Notes under the pieces: model-generated
What the model saw: only the letters and a program-made list of their open reading frames with translations
Told to the model about the DNA's origin: nothing
The model's database searches: none
Shown: piece by piece, positions 46,049-55,361 of the stretch
Numbering within the stretch: the first letter of the stretch is position 1
Layout of the letters: each line of letters opens with the position of its first letter
Origin: Clostridiaceae bacterium Marseille-Q3526
Lineage (GTDB): Bacteria > Bacillota > Clostridia > Lachnospirales > Lachnospiraceae
Direction of reading: 5' to 3'
NCBI GenBank assembly: GCA_018223375.1
Contig: JAGTTS010000003.1
Span: 186,001-250,000 of the forward strand
DNA: 64,000 nt
Program-made: the position numbers and the translations under genes

Positions 46049-47023
46049 ATGGCAAAAGAGGTTAAGACAATCGGCGTCCTCACCAGCGGCGGCGACGCTC
46101 CCGGAATGAACGCGGCGATCCGCGCTGTAGTCAGAACGGCAATCAACAAGGGACTGAAGGTAAAAGGTATCATGAGAGGGTACGCAGGCCTTCTTCAGGA
46201 GGAGATTGTGGATATGAACGGCCTCAGCGTGGCCGATATCATCGGACGCGGAGGAACGGTTCTCTACACCGCCAGATGCCCGGAGTTTACCACAGCCGAG
46301 GGACAGCAGAAAGGCGCTGAGATCTGCCGCAGGCACGGCATCGACGGACTTGTGGTAATCGGAGGAGACGGATCCTTTAAGGGAGCTGGAAAGCTGTCCG
46401 CTCTTGGAATCAACACCGTAGGCCTTCCGGGAACCATTGACCTGGATATTGCCTGTACGGATTACACCATCGGCTTCGACACAGCGGTCAATACAGCCAT
46501 GGACGCCATTGACCGCGTCCGGGATACGTCCACTTCCCATGAGCGGTGCAGCATCATCGAGGTAATGGGAAGAAACGCCGGATATATCGCACTCTGGTGC
46601 GGACTTGCCAACGGCGCGGAGGATATTCTCCTTCCGGAGCGCTATGACGGCAACGAGCAGGAGCTGATCAGCCGCATTATTGAGAACAGAAAGCGCGGAA
46701 AGAAGCACCATATTATCATCAACGCAGAGGGAATCGGCCATTCTGCTTCCATGGCCAGAAGAATCGAGGCGGCCACAGGCATTGAGACAAGAGCCACGAT
46801 TTTAGGCTACATGCAGCGAGGCGGCGCTCCTACCTGCAAGGACAGAGTGTACGCTTCCATCATGGGAGCCAAGGCGGTAGAGTTGCTCTGCGCAGGAAAG
46901 AGCAACCGGGTGGTAGCTTACAAGAACGGAGAGTACGTAGATTACGATATTCAGGAAGCTCTCAGCATGAAGAAGGACATTCCTGAGGAGCAGTACAAGA
47001 TCAGCAAGATGCTGATTCGATAA
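46049..47023 (+). CDS. pfkA: ATP-dependent 6-phosphofructokinase
   Basis: A 324-residue glycolytic enzyme. It has TSGGDAPGMNAAIR, GGDGSFKGA, PGTIDLDIACTDYTIGFDTA, the catalytic TS(H)ERCSIIEVMGR region and YMQRGGAPTCKDR with effector-site residues. The length is typical of bacterial PfkA. It has an AATGGAGG ribosome site and lies behind dnaE as in many Lachnospiraceae. Confidence 0.96.
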   Translation: MAKEVKTIGVLTSGGDAPGMNAAIRAVVRTAINKGLKVKGIMRGYAGLLQEEIVDMNGLSVADIIGRGGTVLYTARCPEFTTAEGQQKGAEICRRHGIDGLVVIGGDGSFKGAGKLSALGINTVGLPGTIDLDIACTDYTIGFDTAVNTAMDAIDRVRDTSTSHERCSIIEVMGRNAGYIALWCGLANGAEDILLPERYDGNEQELISRIIENRKRGKKHHIIINAEGIGHSASMARRIEAATGIETRATILGYMQRGGAPTCKDRVYASIMGAKAVELLCAGKSNRVVAYKNGEYVDYDIQEALSMKKDIPEEQYKISKMLIR

Positions 47024-47058
47024 GACGAAAGACTGCAGAAGTCCCCAAGGGGAAGAGA

Positions 47059-47095
47059 AGACATCAGGGCGCAGAAGCGTTCTGGTGTCTTTTTC
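47059..47095 (+). terminator. Terminator after pfkA
   Basis: AGACATCAG pairs with CTGGTGTCT, including a G-U pair, followed by TTTTT. Confidence 0.7.
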
Positions 47096-47116
47096 GCAGA
47101 TGGAGAGGAGAGACAG

Positions 47117-47524
47117 ATGGCGGAAAATGTTGTGCTCTGCGGAGCCAATTCCTATGTGGAGAAATATTATTTTAACGAGGAGTTTTCTAAGCTTCCCGAG
47201 CAGGTGAAGGAAGAACTGCAGATTATGTGCGTCATGTTCACGGAGGACGTGGGAGGGGTGCTGACTCTGGAGTTTACGCCGGAGGGAGAGCTTCAGTTTA
47301 AGGTGGCCTGCGACGAGACGGACTATCTGTTTGACGAGATAGGAAGCGCCCTGAAAATCAAGCAGTACCAGATGGAAAAAAGAGAGCTGCTGGAGGCGCT
47401 GGAGCTTTACTACCGCGTTTTCATTTCAGGCGGAGAGGACGCGGAAAAGCTGAAAAGCCTGTTTCTGGAGGAAGAAAAGCAGGAGGCCCATGAAAGAAAA
47501 GCAGGAAGAATCGATGAATCATAA
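47117..47524 (+). CDS. DUF6145-like hypothetical protein
   Basis: A 135-residue acidic protein (ENVVLCGANSYVEKYYFNEEFSKLPEQVKEELQ), widespread between pfkA and dus genes of Lachnospiraceae as far as I recall, without known function. It has no membrane segment. GGAGAGGAG precedes the ATG. The 3' end overlaps the dus gene by 35 bp, so the two are coupled. Confidence 0.7.
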   Translation: MAENVVLCGANSYVEKYYFNEEFSKLPEQVKEELQIMCVMFTEDVGGVLTLEFTPEGELQFKVACDETDYLFDEIGSALKIKQYQMEKRELLEALELYYRVFISGGEDAEKLKSLFLEEEKQEAHERKAGRIDES

Positions 47525-48509
47525 AACAGAGAACAGATTGCAGAAAAAGAAGCTGAACATCGGAGGGGTAGAGCTTCCGTCTCCCGTAGGACTGGCGCCT
47601 ATGGCCGGGGTGACGGATCTGCCCTTCCGCATCCTCTGCCGGGAACAGGGCTGCGGGCTGATGTGCACGGAGATGGTGAGCGCCAAGGCTCTGCTCTACA
47701 AAAATAAGAATACGAAGCCTCTTTTAGAGACAGTTCCGGAGGAACATCCCCTGGCTGTCCAGCTCTTTGGCTCCGATCCGGAGATTATGAGCCAGATGGC
47801 GCTTCAGCTGGAGGAAGGGCCTTATGATATCATTGACATCAACATGGGCTGCCCGGTGCCGAAGATTGTCAACAACGGAGAGGGCTCCGCGCTGATGAAA
47901 AATCCAAAGCTGGCCGGAGAAATTATCTCCGCCATGGTAAAAAAACTGAAAAAACCAGTGACAGTCAAGTTCAGAAAAGGATTCAACGACCAGTCAGTCA
48001 ACGCGGTGGAGTTTGCCAAAATGGCAGAGCAGAGCGGAGCGGCGGCTGTGACGGTCCACGGGAGAACCAGGGAGCAGTTTTACTCTGGAAAAGCGGACTG
48101 GGATATCATCCGGCAGGTGAAGGAGGCGGTTTCCATTCCCGTCATCGGAAACGGAGATATTTTCACTCCGGAGGACGCGGCGCGGATGATGGAGGAGACG
48201 GGCTGCGACGGCGTGATGGCGGCCAGGGGAGCCAAGGGAAATCCGTGGCTGTTCCACAGGATTAACCATTATCTGGAAACGGGAGAAATTCTGCCGCAGC
48301 CGTCCCTTTCGGAGATTCGGGACATGATCCTGCGCCACGCCAGACTGCAGGTGGAATATAAGGGAGAATTCATCGCCATGCGGGAGATGAGAAAGCACGT
48401 GGCCTGGTACACCGCCGGGTGTCCCCACTCCGCGGCCCTCAGAAACGATATCAACATGGTGGAGACCCTGGAAGGATTAATTGAGCTGGTAGACAAAAGA
48501 CTCCGGTAA
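47490..48509 (+). CDS. dusB: tRNA-dihydrouridine synthase
   Basis: A roughly 339-residue FMN enzyme that reduces uridines in tRNA. TIM-barrel motifs are LAPMAGVTDLPFR, EMVSAKAL, VQLFGSDPE, INMGCPVPKIV, KFRKGF, VHGRTREQFYSG and ARGAKGNPWLF. The general acid Cys is in MGCPVPK. ATG 47490 follows AGGAGG closely; ATG 47514 (after AGGAAG) is an alternative start that would shorten the overlap. Confidence 0.93.
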   Translation: MKEKQEESMNHKTENRLQKKKLNIGGVELPSPVGLAPMAGVTDLPFRILCREQGCGLMCTEMVSAKALLYKNKNTKPLLETVPEEHPLAVQLFGSDPEIMSQMALQLEEGPYDIIDINMGCPVPKIVNNGEGSALMKNPKLAGEIISAMVKKLKKPVTVKFRKGFNDQSVNAVEFAKMAEQSGAAAVTVHGRTREQFYSGKADWDIIRQVKEAVSIPVIGNGDIFTPEDAARMMEETGCDGVMAARGAKGNPWLFHRINHYLETGEILPQPSLSEIRDMILRHARLQVEYKGEFIAMREMRKHVAWYTAGCPHSAALRNDINMVETLEGLIELVDKRLR

Positions 48510-48566
48510 GACGGCGGAGAAACCACGGAATGTCCCGAAATATCAGCATCTGCAGGGATCTATTCC

Positions 48567-48595
48567 TTGACATCGCCATGCAATTCAGTTATAAT
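48567..48595 (+). promoter_or_regulatory. Perfect consensus promoter of greA-lysS
   Basis: TTGACA at 48567-48572, 17 bp, TATAAT at 48590-48595, about 100 bp before greA. Confidence 0.85.
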
Positions 48596-48699
48596 ATTAC
48601 GACGCGGAAAGAAGAAAAAAATACCGGTCAGAGGTATCTGACACAGGAATAGAAGGGGAGATTCCCTGTAAAATGTAACCCGAAAGGAAGGAAAGTATC

Positions 48700-49182
48700 A
48701 TGGCAGACAAGAAACATATCCTCACTTACACAGGCTTAAAGCAGTATGAAGATGAGTTACAGGATTTAAAGGTAAACAAGCGTCAGGAGATCGCTCAGAA
48801 GATCAAGGAAGCCAGAGAGCAGGGTGACCTGTCCGAGAACGCTGAGTACGATGCTGCAAAGGATGAGCAGAGAGACATCGAGGCCAGAATCGAGCAGCTG
48901 GAGAAGCTGTTAAAGAACGCGGAGGTCGTAGTTGAGGAGGAGATCGATCTTGAGAAAATCAACATCGGCTGCCGTGTAAAGGTATTAGATATGGAGTTCG
49001 ACGAGGAGATGGAGTTCAAGATCGTTGGTTCCACTGAGGCAAACAGCCTTCAGAATAAGATTTCCAACGAGTCACCGGTAGGCCATGCCCTTCTCGGCAA
49101 GAAGGCCGGAGACATTGTAGACGTAGAGACACAGGCTGGAGTGATTCAGTACAAGGTGCTGGAGATCCAGAGAGTATCATAA
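48700..49182 (+). CDS. greA: Transcription elongation factor GreA
   Basis: A 160-residue factor that restarts backtracked RNA polymerase. The N-terminal coiled coil has the acidic tip DLSENAEYDAAKDEQ, and the C-terminal globular domain has VGSTEAN and SPVGHALLGKKAGDIV. The size is normal. It is followed 24 bp later by lysS in the same transcript. Confidence 0.96.
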   Translation: MADKKHILTYTGLKQYEDELQDLKVNKRQEIAQKIKEAREQGDLSENAEYDAAKDEQRDIEARIEQLEKLLKNAEVVVEEEIDLEKINIGCRVKVLDMEFDEEMEFKIVGSTEANSLQNKISNESPVGHALLGKKAGDIVDVETQAGVIQYKVLEIQRVS

Positions 49183-49206
49183 AAATCGCACAAAGGAGTG
49201 AAGACA

Positions 49207-51165
49207 GTGGCAGAGCAGCAGAACAACAGAGAAGAGCAGGAGTTAAACCATTTATTGAAGGTGCGCCGTGAGAAGCTGGCTGAGCTTTGCGAAAGCGGCA
49301 GAGATCCGTACAAGGTTACAAAGTATGACGTGACTGCGCACAGCGCGGAAGTAAAAGTGCGCTATGAGGAGCTGGAGGGAAAAGAGGTATCCCTGGCAGG
49401 ACGTATGATGTCCAAGCGCGTCATGGGAAAGGCGTCCTTCTGCAATCTTCAGGATTTACAGGGGAATATCCAGTCCTATGTGGCCAGAGACGAGATCGGC
49501 GAGGAAGCTTATAAGGAATTCAAAAAGATGGATATCGGCGATATCATCGGAATCCGCGGTATCGTATTCACCACAAAGACAGGCGAGATTTCCATCCATG
49601 CAAAGAGTGTAGAGCTGCTCTCCAAGAGTCTTCAGATCCTTCCGGAGAAGTTCCACGGACTGACAAACACAGATATGCGCTACCGTCAGAGATACGTGGA
49701 TCTGATTATGAATCCGGAAGTAAAGGACACCTTTATCAAGCGTTCCCAGATTGTGAAGGAGATCAGAAGCTTCTTAGACGGAAGAGGCTTTATGGAGGTG
49801 GAGACGCCGGTTCTGGTAGCCAATGCGGGCGGAGCCAACGCAAGGCCGTTCCAGACACATTTCAACGCCCTGGACGAGGACGTGAACTTAAGAATTTCCC
49901 TGGAGCTCTACTTAAAGAGACTGATCGTAGGAGGACTTGAGAGAGTGTACGAGATTGGCCGCGTATTCAGAAACGAGGGAACCGATACAAAGCACAATCC
50001 GGAGTTCACACTTCTTGAGATCTACCAGGCTTTCACCAACTACGAGGGAATGATGGAGCTGACAGAGACCATGTTCCGCGAGGTTGCCAGAAAGGTTCTG
50101 GGTACTCTTCAGGTAGAGTATGACGGCGAGGTGATTGACCTGGAGAAGCCGTTTGCCCGCATTACCATGATTGACGCTGTTAAGCAGTACAGCGGCGTGG
50201 ATTTCCGCGAGATTAAGACTGATCAGGAAGCAAAGGCAGTGGCCAAGGAGCATCACATTGAGTTTGAGAACCGCCATAAGAAGGGCGATATCCTGAATCT
50301 GTTCTTCGAGGAGTATGTAGAGGAGAAGCTGGTTCAGCCGACCTTCGTTACAGATCACCCGGTTGACATTTCCCCGCTCTCCAAGAGAAAGCCGGAGGAT
50401 CCGGAGTACACAGAGCGCTTTGAGCTCTACATTACCCGCAGAGAGTTTGCCAACGCATACTCCGAGTTAAACGATCCGATTGACCAGAGAGAGAGATTCC
50501 TGGCTCAGGAGGCCTTAAAGGCAGCCGGAGACGAGGAGGCCTGCTCCATGGACGACGACTTTATCAACGCCCTGATGATCGGTATGCCGCCGACAGGAGG
50601 TCTGGGCATTGGTATCGACCGTTTCGTTATGCTGCTGACCAACTCCTACGCCATCAGAGACGTGCTGCTGTTCCCGACAATGAAGTCTTTAGACGCAAAG
50701 AAGGGCGATAACAAGGCAGAGACAGCAGAGTCTAAGCCGAACGCGTTTGAGGCAGCTGCAGCAGGCGTGTCCGCGCCAAGCGTACAGCTTGATCTTTCCA
50801 AGGTAAAGATTGAGCCGCTGTTCGAGGAGTTCGTAGATTTCGATACCTTTGCAAAATCTGATTTCAGAGTAGTGAAGGTAAAAGAGTGCGAGGCAGTGAA
50901 GAAGAGCAAAAAGCTTCTGAAGTTCGTTCTGGACGACGGTTCCGGCAAGGACCGCACCATTTTAAGCGGTATCCACGAGTATTACGAGCCGGAAGAGCTG
51001 GTTGGCAAGACCTGCGTGGCTATCACCAACCTGCCGCCGAGACCGATGATGGGTATTCCGTCTGAGGGTATGCTGATTTCCGCCGTGTATGAGTATGACG
51101 GACGGGAAGGCTTAAATCTGCTGATGTTAGATGACGTGATTCCGGCGGGAGCGAAGCTGTACTAA
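49207..51165 (+). CDS. lysS: Lysyl-tRNA synthetase (class II) with C-terminal tRNA-binding domain
   Basis: A 652-residue enzyme. The N-terminal OB fold (GRMMSKRVMGKASFCNLQD) is followed by the class II catalytic domain: motif 1 near RQRYVDLI, motif 2 VFRNEGTDTKHNPEFT, motif 3 GLGIGIDRFVMLLT. Residues about 540-652 form an extra EMAP-II/Arc1p-like tRNA-binding domain (FDTFAKSDFRVVKVKECEAV, LPPRPMMGIPSEGML) joined by an Ala-rich linker. Usual bacterial LysS ends at about 490-500 residues. GTG 49207 has AAAGGAG eight bases upstream; GTG 49198 lies inside that site. Confidence 0.95.
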   Translation: MAEQQNNREEQELNHLLKVRREKLAELCESGRDPYKVTKYDVTAHSAEVKVRYEELEGKEVSLAGRMMSKRVMGKASFCNLQDLQGNIQSYVARDEIGEEAYKEFKKMDIGDIIGIRGIVFTTKTGEISIHAKSVELLSKSLQILPEKFHGLTNTDMRYRQRYVDLIMNPEVKDTFIKRSQIVKEIRSFLDGRGFMEVETPVLVANAGGANARPFQTHFNALDEDVNLRISLELYLKRLIVGGLERVYEIGRVFRNEGTDTKHNPEFTLLEIYQAFTNYEGMMELTETMFREVARKVLGTLQVEYDGEVIDLEKPFARITMIDAVKQYSGVDFREIKTDQEAKAVAKEHHIEFENRHKKGDILNLFFEEYVEEKLVQPTFVTDHPVDISPLSKRKPEDPEYTERFELYITRREFANAYSELNDPIDQRERFLAQEALKAAGDEEACSMDDDFINALMIGMPPTGGLGIGIDRFVMLLTNSYAIRDVLLFPTMKSLDAKKGDNKAETAESKPNAFEAAAAGVSAPSVQLDLSKVKIEPLFEEFVDFDTFAKSDFRVVKVKECEAVKKSKKLLKFVLDDGSGKDRTILSGIHEYYEPEELVGKTCVAITNLPPRPMMGIPSEGMLISAVYEYDGREGLNLLMLDDVIPAGAKLY

Positions 51166-51532
51166 GGCTTAGAGAAAAAGCGTACTTTTTGAGCAGTGTA
51201 TGACAGTAGTACGACAATTTAAAGTGGCTTAATGGGTTTTAACAAGCGGTTTTGTGAAAAATCCATATTAGTCCAGGTAAATATTTTATACAAAGAGGGA
51301 CATTTTTCTAAAAGAAATTTTAGGAAGATGTCCTTTTGTGCTTCTGGTCAAAAAATAAAGACCTGGAGGAATCAGTGGGAGCAGGCGGTACAAATTCGTT
51401 ATTCTGACCGTTATCTTGAATATGCGGTTTACAACAAAGATTTCTATTAAGTGCTTTGACTATGCAAAAGAGTTGATTGAAGGTATAATGTTTAAAGATT
51501 ACAAAATATTGCATAGGAGATTCGCAGCATGA
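51166..51532. other. Intergenic stretch between lysS and the ARH-HIRAN gene
   Basis: It holds the lysS terminator and an AT-rich region with a TATAAT at 51485-51490 but no well-spaced -35. A 72-codon frame at 51232-51450 runs through the terminator and is not credible. Confidence 0.6.
51297..51338 (+). terminator. Terminator of lysS
   Basis: A 17-bp stem with several G-U pairs (51297-51313 with 51318-51334), a GAAA tetraloop and a T run. Confidence 0.8.
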
Positions 51533-52768
51533 ATGATTCAGAACGAATCTCTAAGGGACGTTAATTTGCTGCGGGCAGATATAAGAGGAGCTGATGGAGT
51601 GAAGAATTTAGAACAGTATAGAGGGTGCCTGATTGGCGGCGCTGCCGGCGATGCACTAGGATATGCCGTTGAGTTTCCTGGCACAGATGCTGTCGTTAAA
51701 AAATATGGGAAAAGTGGCAGCAAAAACTGTGAACTGCACAATGGTATTGCTCCTGTTTCCAGTGTCACTCAAATGACGCTTTTTACCGCCAATGGTCTGC
51801 TGCTTGGAACGACAAGAGGCATGACCCGCGGAATTATGGGACCATATCCGGCCTACATCGCTGCGTGCTATAAGGACTGGCTTCAGACACAATCTGCAGC
51901 CTATCCGCTGAGGCCGCGCTCTCTTTGCTCATGGCTTGTAAATGAACCAGAGCTGTTTGCCCGCCGCGATCCGGGAGATACCTGTATATCAGCAATTATA
52001 AATGGAGCGGATGGAACCATAGATGAGCCTATGAATCAGAGTAAAGGCTGTGGAGGAATGGTGCGGGCCGCTCCCATTGGCCTGTATTTGGGAGGCAGAC
52101 GGTATGAAAGTGATAAAATAGATATGATAGGAGCGGAGACTGCCGCCTTAACGCATGGACATGAACTTGGGTATATTCCGGCGGCAGCTTTCGTACATAT
52201 GTTAATTGCGTCAGTTAACCATAGCGGAGCCAGCAGTTCGACAGGTGCAGTAACCGGCAGTATTATGGGAACTTATCTTGGATACAGCAGTATTCCTGAT
52301 AAGTATATCGAGAATCTGGAACTGAAAAATGTGATATTGGAGCTTGCAGACGACCTTTACCACGACTGCAGAATCTCGGAATACAGCCCTTACCATGACA
52401 GGATATGGGAACAGAAATATATTAAAAAAACGTATGCGGTGAATCAGAAGCGTTTTGCAAAAGAAATATTTCTGTTTGACACTTATATAGCCGGAACGAC
52501 ACATGTGAAAGGCATTGAGGAATTGGAACCATATCTCAATGAAGATGACGAACTTGATTTTATTCGGGAACCAGATAATAAATATGACAGCCAGGCGATT
52601 GCGATAACGACTGCATATGGAATAAAGCTTGGTTATGTGCCAAGGGAGGATAACAAAATTGCCGCACGTCTGATGGACGCTGGAAAAATTCTTTTCGGCA
52701 GAATTCTGATGAAAGAAAAGAAGGGTTCCTGGATTAAGATTTATGTAAAAGTATTTCTGCGCGAATAA
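51533..52768 (+). CDS. Degenerate ADP-ribosylglycohydrolase fused to a HIRAN domain
   Basis: A 411-residue protein. Residues 28-290 match the ARH (DraG-like) fold: RGCLIGGAAGDALGYAVEF, TQMTLFTANGLLLGTTRG, NQSKGCGGMVRAAPIGLY, AALTHGHELGYIPAAAFVH. The metal-binding acids are gone: the usual SDDTQMT reads SSVTQMT (76-82) and NHSGDSDSTG reads NHSGASSSTG (229-238). About 75-80 residues between AAAFVH and VNHSG are missing compared with family members. Residues 315-405 form a HIRAN domain (FDTYIAGTTHVKGIEELE, REPDNKYDSQAIAI, LGYVPREDN). It is probably inactive as a hydrolase. It may still bind ADP-ribose, or be decaying. Confidence 0.85.
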   Translation: MIQNESLRDVNLLRADIRGADGVKNLEQYRGCLIGGAAGDALGYAVEFPGTDAVVKKYGKSGSKNCELHNGIAPVSSVTQMTLFTANGLLLGTTRGMTRGIMGPYPAYIAACYKDWLQTQSAAYPLRPRSLCSWLVNEPELFARRDPGDTCISAIINGADGTIDEPMNQSKGCGGMVRAAPIGLYLGGRRYESDKIDMIGAETAALTHGHELGYIPAAAFVHMLIASVNHSGASSSTGAVTGSIMGTYLGYSSIPDKYIENLELKNVILELADDLYHDCRISEYSPYHDRIWEQKYIKKTYAVNQKRFAKEIFLFDTYIAGTTHVKGIEELEPYLNEDDELDFIREPDNKYDSQAIAITTAYGIKLGYVPREDNKIAARLMDAGKILFGRILMKEKKGSWIKIYVKVFLRE

Positions 52769-52854
52769 TCCGCCGATGCAGAGAGTTTCCACACAAGTGC
52801 GTCAGTTCTGGACGACCGTTGTAAGAAAAAATAAAAAAGGTGAAAGGAGAAACA

Positions 52855-53478
52855 ATGATTCAAAGAGAAGATATGCTGGAGCTGACCAGAAGGATGACGC
52901 CTGCCCGTTCCTGCATCAGCCGGATAGCCGGAGCTTATTTTGATGAAGAGGGATATGTGGACGGAACCTTTAATACGAACTTTCTGAGGCTTTCGCTCTC
53001 AGAGCGGACAAAGCAGCTGGCTCTGGCCAAGACGGTGCCGTTTTCTGATACGAACGTGCAGCTGAAGGATTACAAAATTTCCAGAGAGGCCAGGCGTCCG
53101 GGCAGTATCTGGCAGCTTTTGGACGGAATTCTTCAGTCGGAAATGAAAAACGACGGACTCCTGGATTTGTTTTATGAGGTGCTGGGGGAAACGTATCAGC
53201 CGGGCGCGCCGTACGCGTTCTTTTTATTCTACGGAAGATATGACGTGCCGGCAAAAGCGGAGGACAAGGCCAGACTGGAAGACTCAGAGGAGCTGTATGA
53301 GTATCTGATAGGTACGATAAGTCCCCTGGCGGGGGAATACGAGCCGGGAAAGGCGGAGTTTGGATTTCTCTATCCGGCATTCCGGGACAGAAGATCAGAA
53401 AAAGAGTATGTAAATCTGTTTGAAAGGATTCCGGAGAGAACCCACAGAGAGCTGACGCAATGGCTTCTGAAGGGGTAA
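52855..53478 (+). CDS. DUF4317-like protein, short form
   Basis: A 207-residue protein resembling the start and middle of the DUF4317 family (LTRRMTPARSCISRIAGAYFDEEGYVDGTF, GETYQPGAPYAFFLFYGRYDVPAK). Usual members have about 380-400 residues, so the second half is absent. ATG 52855 follows AAAGGAGA; an upstream ATG lies within that site. Function is unknown. It is not obviously in an operon. Confidence 0.65.
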   Translation: MIQREDMLELTRRMTPARSCISRIAGAYFDEEGYVDGTFNTNFLRLSLSERTKQLALAKTVPFSDTNVQLKDYKISREARRPGSIWQLLDGILQSEMKNDGLLDLFYEVLGETYQPGAPYAFFLFYGRYDVPAKAEDKARLEDSEELYEYLIGTISPLAGEYEPGKAEFGFLYPAFRDRRSEKEYVNLFERIPERTHRELTQWLLKG

Positions 53479-53616
53479 GCCGATTCTTCCCGATAAAGGG
53501 GCATAAAAATGCAAAATCGTATGGAAATCGTAAGATTTGCCTCTTGAGGAAAAACGGCAGGATCTGGTAGACTATAAGGGATATATCAGGCGATTTGATA
53601 AAAGGAGAATCAACAT

Positions 53617-55224
53617 ATGAAGAAGAAATTACCTCTGGCCGCTCTGGCAATGGCTGGAATTTTAGGCGCTTCCGTCTGGTTCCAGCCTCTTGCAGCCTAT
53701 GCGGCTGTATGGGAAAAGTCAGGAAGCGGATATGAGATGCCGGATGGAACGTCCATCAGAGGAGTACTGAGAAGAGGAATCGACGTGTCCCACTGGCAGC
53801 AGAACGTAGACTGGAATCAGGTGGCGGCAGACGATGTGGATTTTGTTATGCTGGGAACCAGGTATAAGGGCGAGGTGGATCCCAACTTCAGGACCAATGC
53901 CGACGCAGCCCACGCGGCCGGTGTGGAGCTGGGCGCGTATATTTATTCCTACGCTACCAGCGTGGAGATGGCGGAGCAGGAAGCGGATTTTATTCTGGAT
54001 CTGGTAAAGGATTATCCGATTTCCTATCCGATTGCCTTTGACGCGGAGGATGCCGGCACTCTGGGAACTCTCCCGCCGGATCAGATTAGCGCGATTATTA
54101 ACGCCTTCTGCCGTAAGATTGAGGCCGCAGGCTACTACCCTATGGTCTATGCCAACGAATACTGGCTCAACAATAAAATTGATAAATCCACGCTGGACTA
54201 CGATGTCTGGGTAGCCCGGTATAATGTTATGTATACATACGACAGCCCGGCTATCTGGCAGGCGACCAATACCGGCTTTGTCAATGGAATCGCAGGAAAT
54301 GTGGACATTGATTTCCAGTTTAAGGACTACGCTTCCGTGATTCCGGCCAATACATGGAGAGAGATAGCCGGAAAGCGCTATTATTATCAGAATTACGCCA
54401 TGCAGAAAAACAGCTGGATCAACGACGGAAACGGCTGGTATTATATGAATGAGTCAGGCAATCCTTCCACTGGCTGGAAGAACCTGGAGGACGGCGTTTA
54501 CTATCTGGCCCAGGACGGAAGGATGCAGACCGGCTGGCAGGAGTTAGACGGATCCTGGTACTACTTTAAGGATTCCGGCCGCATGGCTTTAAACTGGCAG
54601 CAGGTGGATGGAATCTGGTATTACCTGGGAACAGACGGAAAGAGGCGCGCAGGCTGGCAGGACATTGACGGAGGCCGCTACTATCTGGGTACGGACGGCA
54701 GAATGGCGTCTGGCTGGCAGAAGATTGACGAGTCCTGGTATTACCTGGGAACAGACGGAAAGATGACCACAGGCTGGCAGGATATTGACGGAAAACGCTA
54801 CTATCTGGGCGCTGACGGAAGGATGGAGACGGGCTGGAAGCAGATGGACGGCCATACCTACTACTTAAACAGCGACGGAAGCATGGCTGTCGGCTGGAAA
54901 CAGTCAGGAGACACCTGGTATTATATGAACGGAGAAGGCCACATGCAGACTGGATGGATTCAGGCAGACGGAGCCCTTTATTACCTGAATGATTCGGGAG
55001 CTATGGCGGCGAACACAGTTCTTGAGCGGGATGGAGTAAAATATCAGGCGGCGGCAAACGGCGTCTGCACAGAGATTCCGGCCGAGAATGCAGCGGAAGG
55101 CCAGGCAGGAGAGCAGAGCCAGGCAGGAACAGAGGGAAGCCAGAACACAGGAGGCCAGAGCGCTGAGACACAGAGTTCTCAGAATACCGGAAGCGGCCCG
55201 GCAGGCCCGGCGTCTGATATATAG
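53617..55224 (+). CDS. Secreted GH25 lysozyme with cell-wall-binding repeats
   Basis: A 535-residue extracellular muramidase. A signal peptide (KKKLPLAALAMAGILGASVWF, cleavage near AYAA) is followed by a GH25 domain at about 52-235, with RGIDVSHWQQNVDW and the catalytic acids in IAFDAEDAG. Then come ten to eleven 20-residue CW-binding repeats (YYLGTDGKMTTGWQ type, 248-470) and a 65-residue Gln/Gly/Ser/Glu-rich tail. The repeats bind choline or other wall polymers. Likely role: peptidoglycan remodelling or competition. AAAGGAG precedes the ATG. Confidence 0.93.
   Translation: MKKKLPLAALAMAGILGASVWFQPLAAYAAVWEKSGSGYEMPDGTSIRGVLRRGIDVSHWQQNVDWNQVAADDVDFVMLGTRYKGEVDPNFRTNADAAHAAGVELGAYIYSYATSVEMAEQEADFILDLVKDYPISYPIAFDAEDAGTLGTLPPDQISAIINAFCRKIEAAGYYPMVYANEYWLNNKIDKSTLDYDVWVARYNVMYTYDSPAIWQATNTGFVNGIAGNVDIDFQFKDYASVIPANTWREIAGKRYYYQNYAMQKNSWINDGNGWYYMNESGNPSTGWKNLEDGVYYLAQDGRMQTGWQELDGSWYYFKDSGRMALNWQQVDGIWYYLGTDGKRRAGWQDIDGGRYYLGTDGRMASGWQKIDESWYYLGTDGKMTTGWQDIDGKRYYLGADGRMETGWKQMDGHTYYLNSDGSMAVGWKQSGDTWYYMNGEGHMQTGWIQADGALYYLNDSGAMAANTVLERDGVKYQAAANGVCTEIPAENAAEGQAGEQSQAGTEGSQNTGGQSAETQSSQNTGSGPAGPASDI
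54358..55030 (+). repeat. Tandem 60-bp CW-binding repeats
   Basis: About eleven in-frame units each with an aromatic YY, a Gly-Asp/Ser turn and a GW pair. The middle units (54590-54840) are nearly identical in DNA, so copy number may vary between strains. Confidence 0.85.
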
Positions 55225-55300
55225 CAGAGCTGCCTGCTGGAAGATATGGCATAAAAGCAGAACGTTCTCTCAATTTTATTAAAATTTAAAATTGATACAA

Positions 55301-55346
55301 AAAAGGAAGCATTTCAATCACTTATTCTGTTGAAATGCTTCCTTTT
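55301..55346. terminator. Bidirectional terminator
   Basis: A 17-bp perfect stem (55301-55317 with 55330-55346) starting AAAA and ending TTTT lies between the convergent lysozyme and CNNM genes. Confidence 0.9.
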
Positions 55347-55361
55347 GTCTAAAGCCAGGCT

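Noticed and set aside
51232..51450. 72-codon frame between lysS and the ARH-HIRAN gene
   Set aside because: It has no ribosome site and crosses the lysS terminator.
54358..55030. Regular 60-bp repeats that could suggest an array
   Set aside because: They are in-frame cell-wall-binding protein repeats without spacers, not a CRISPR array.
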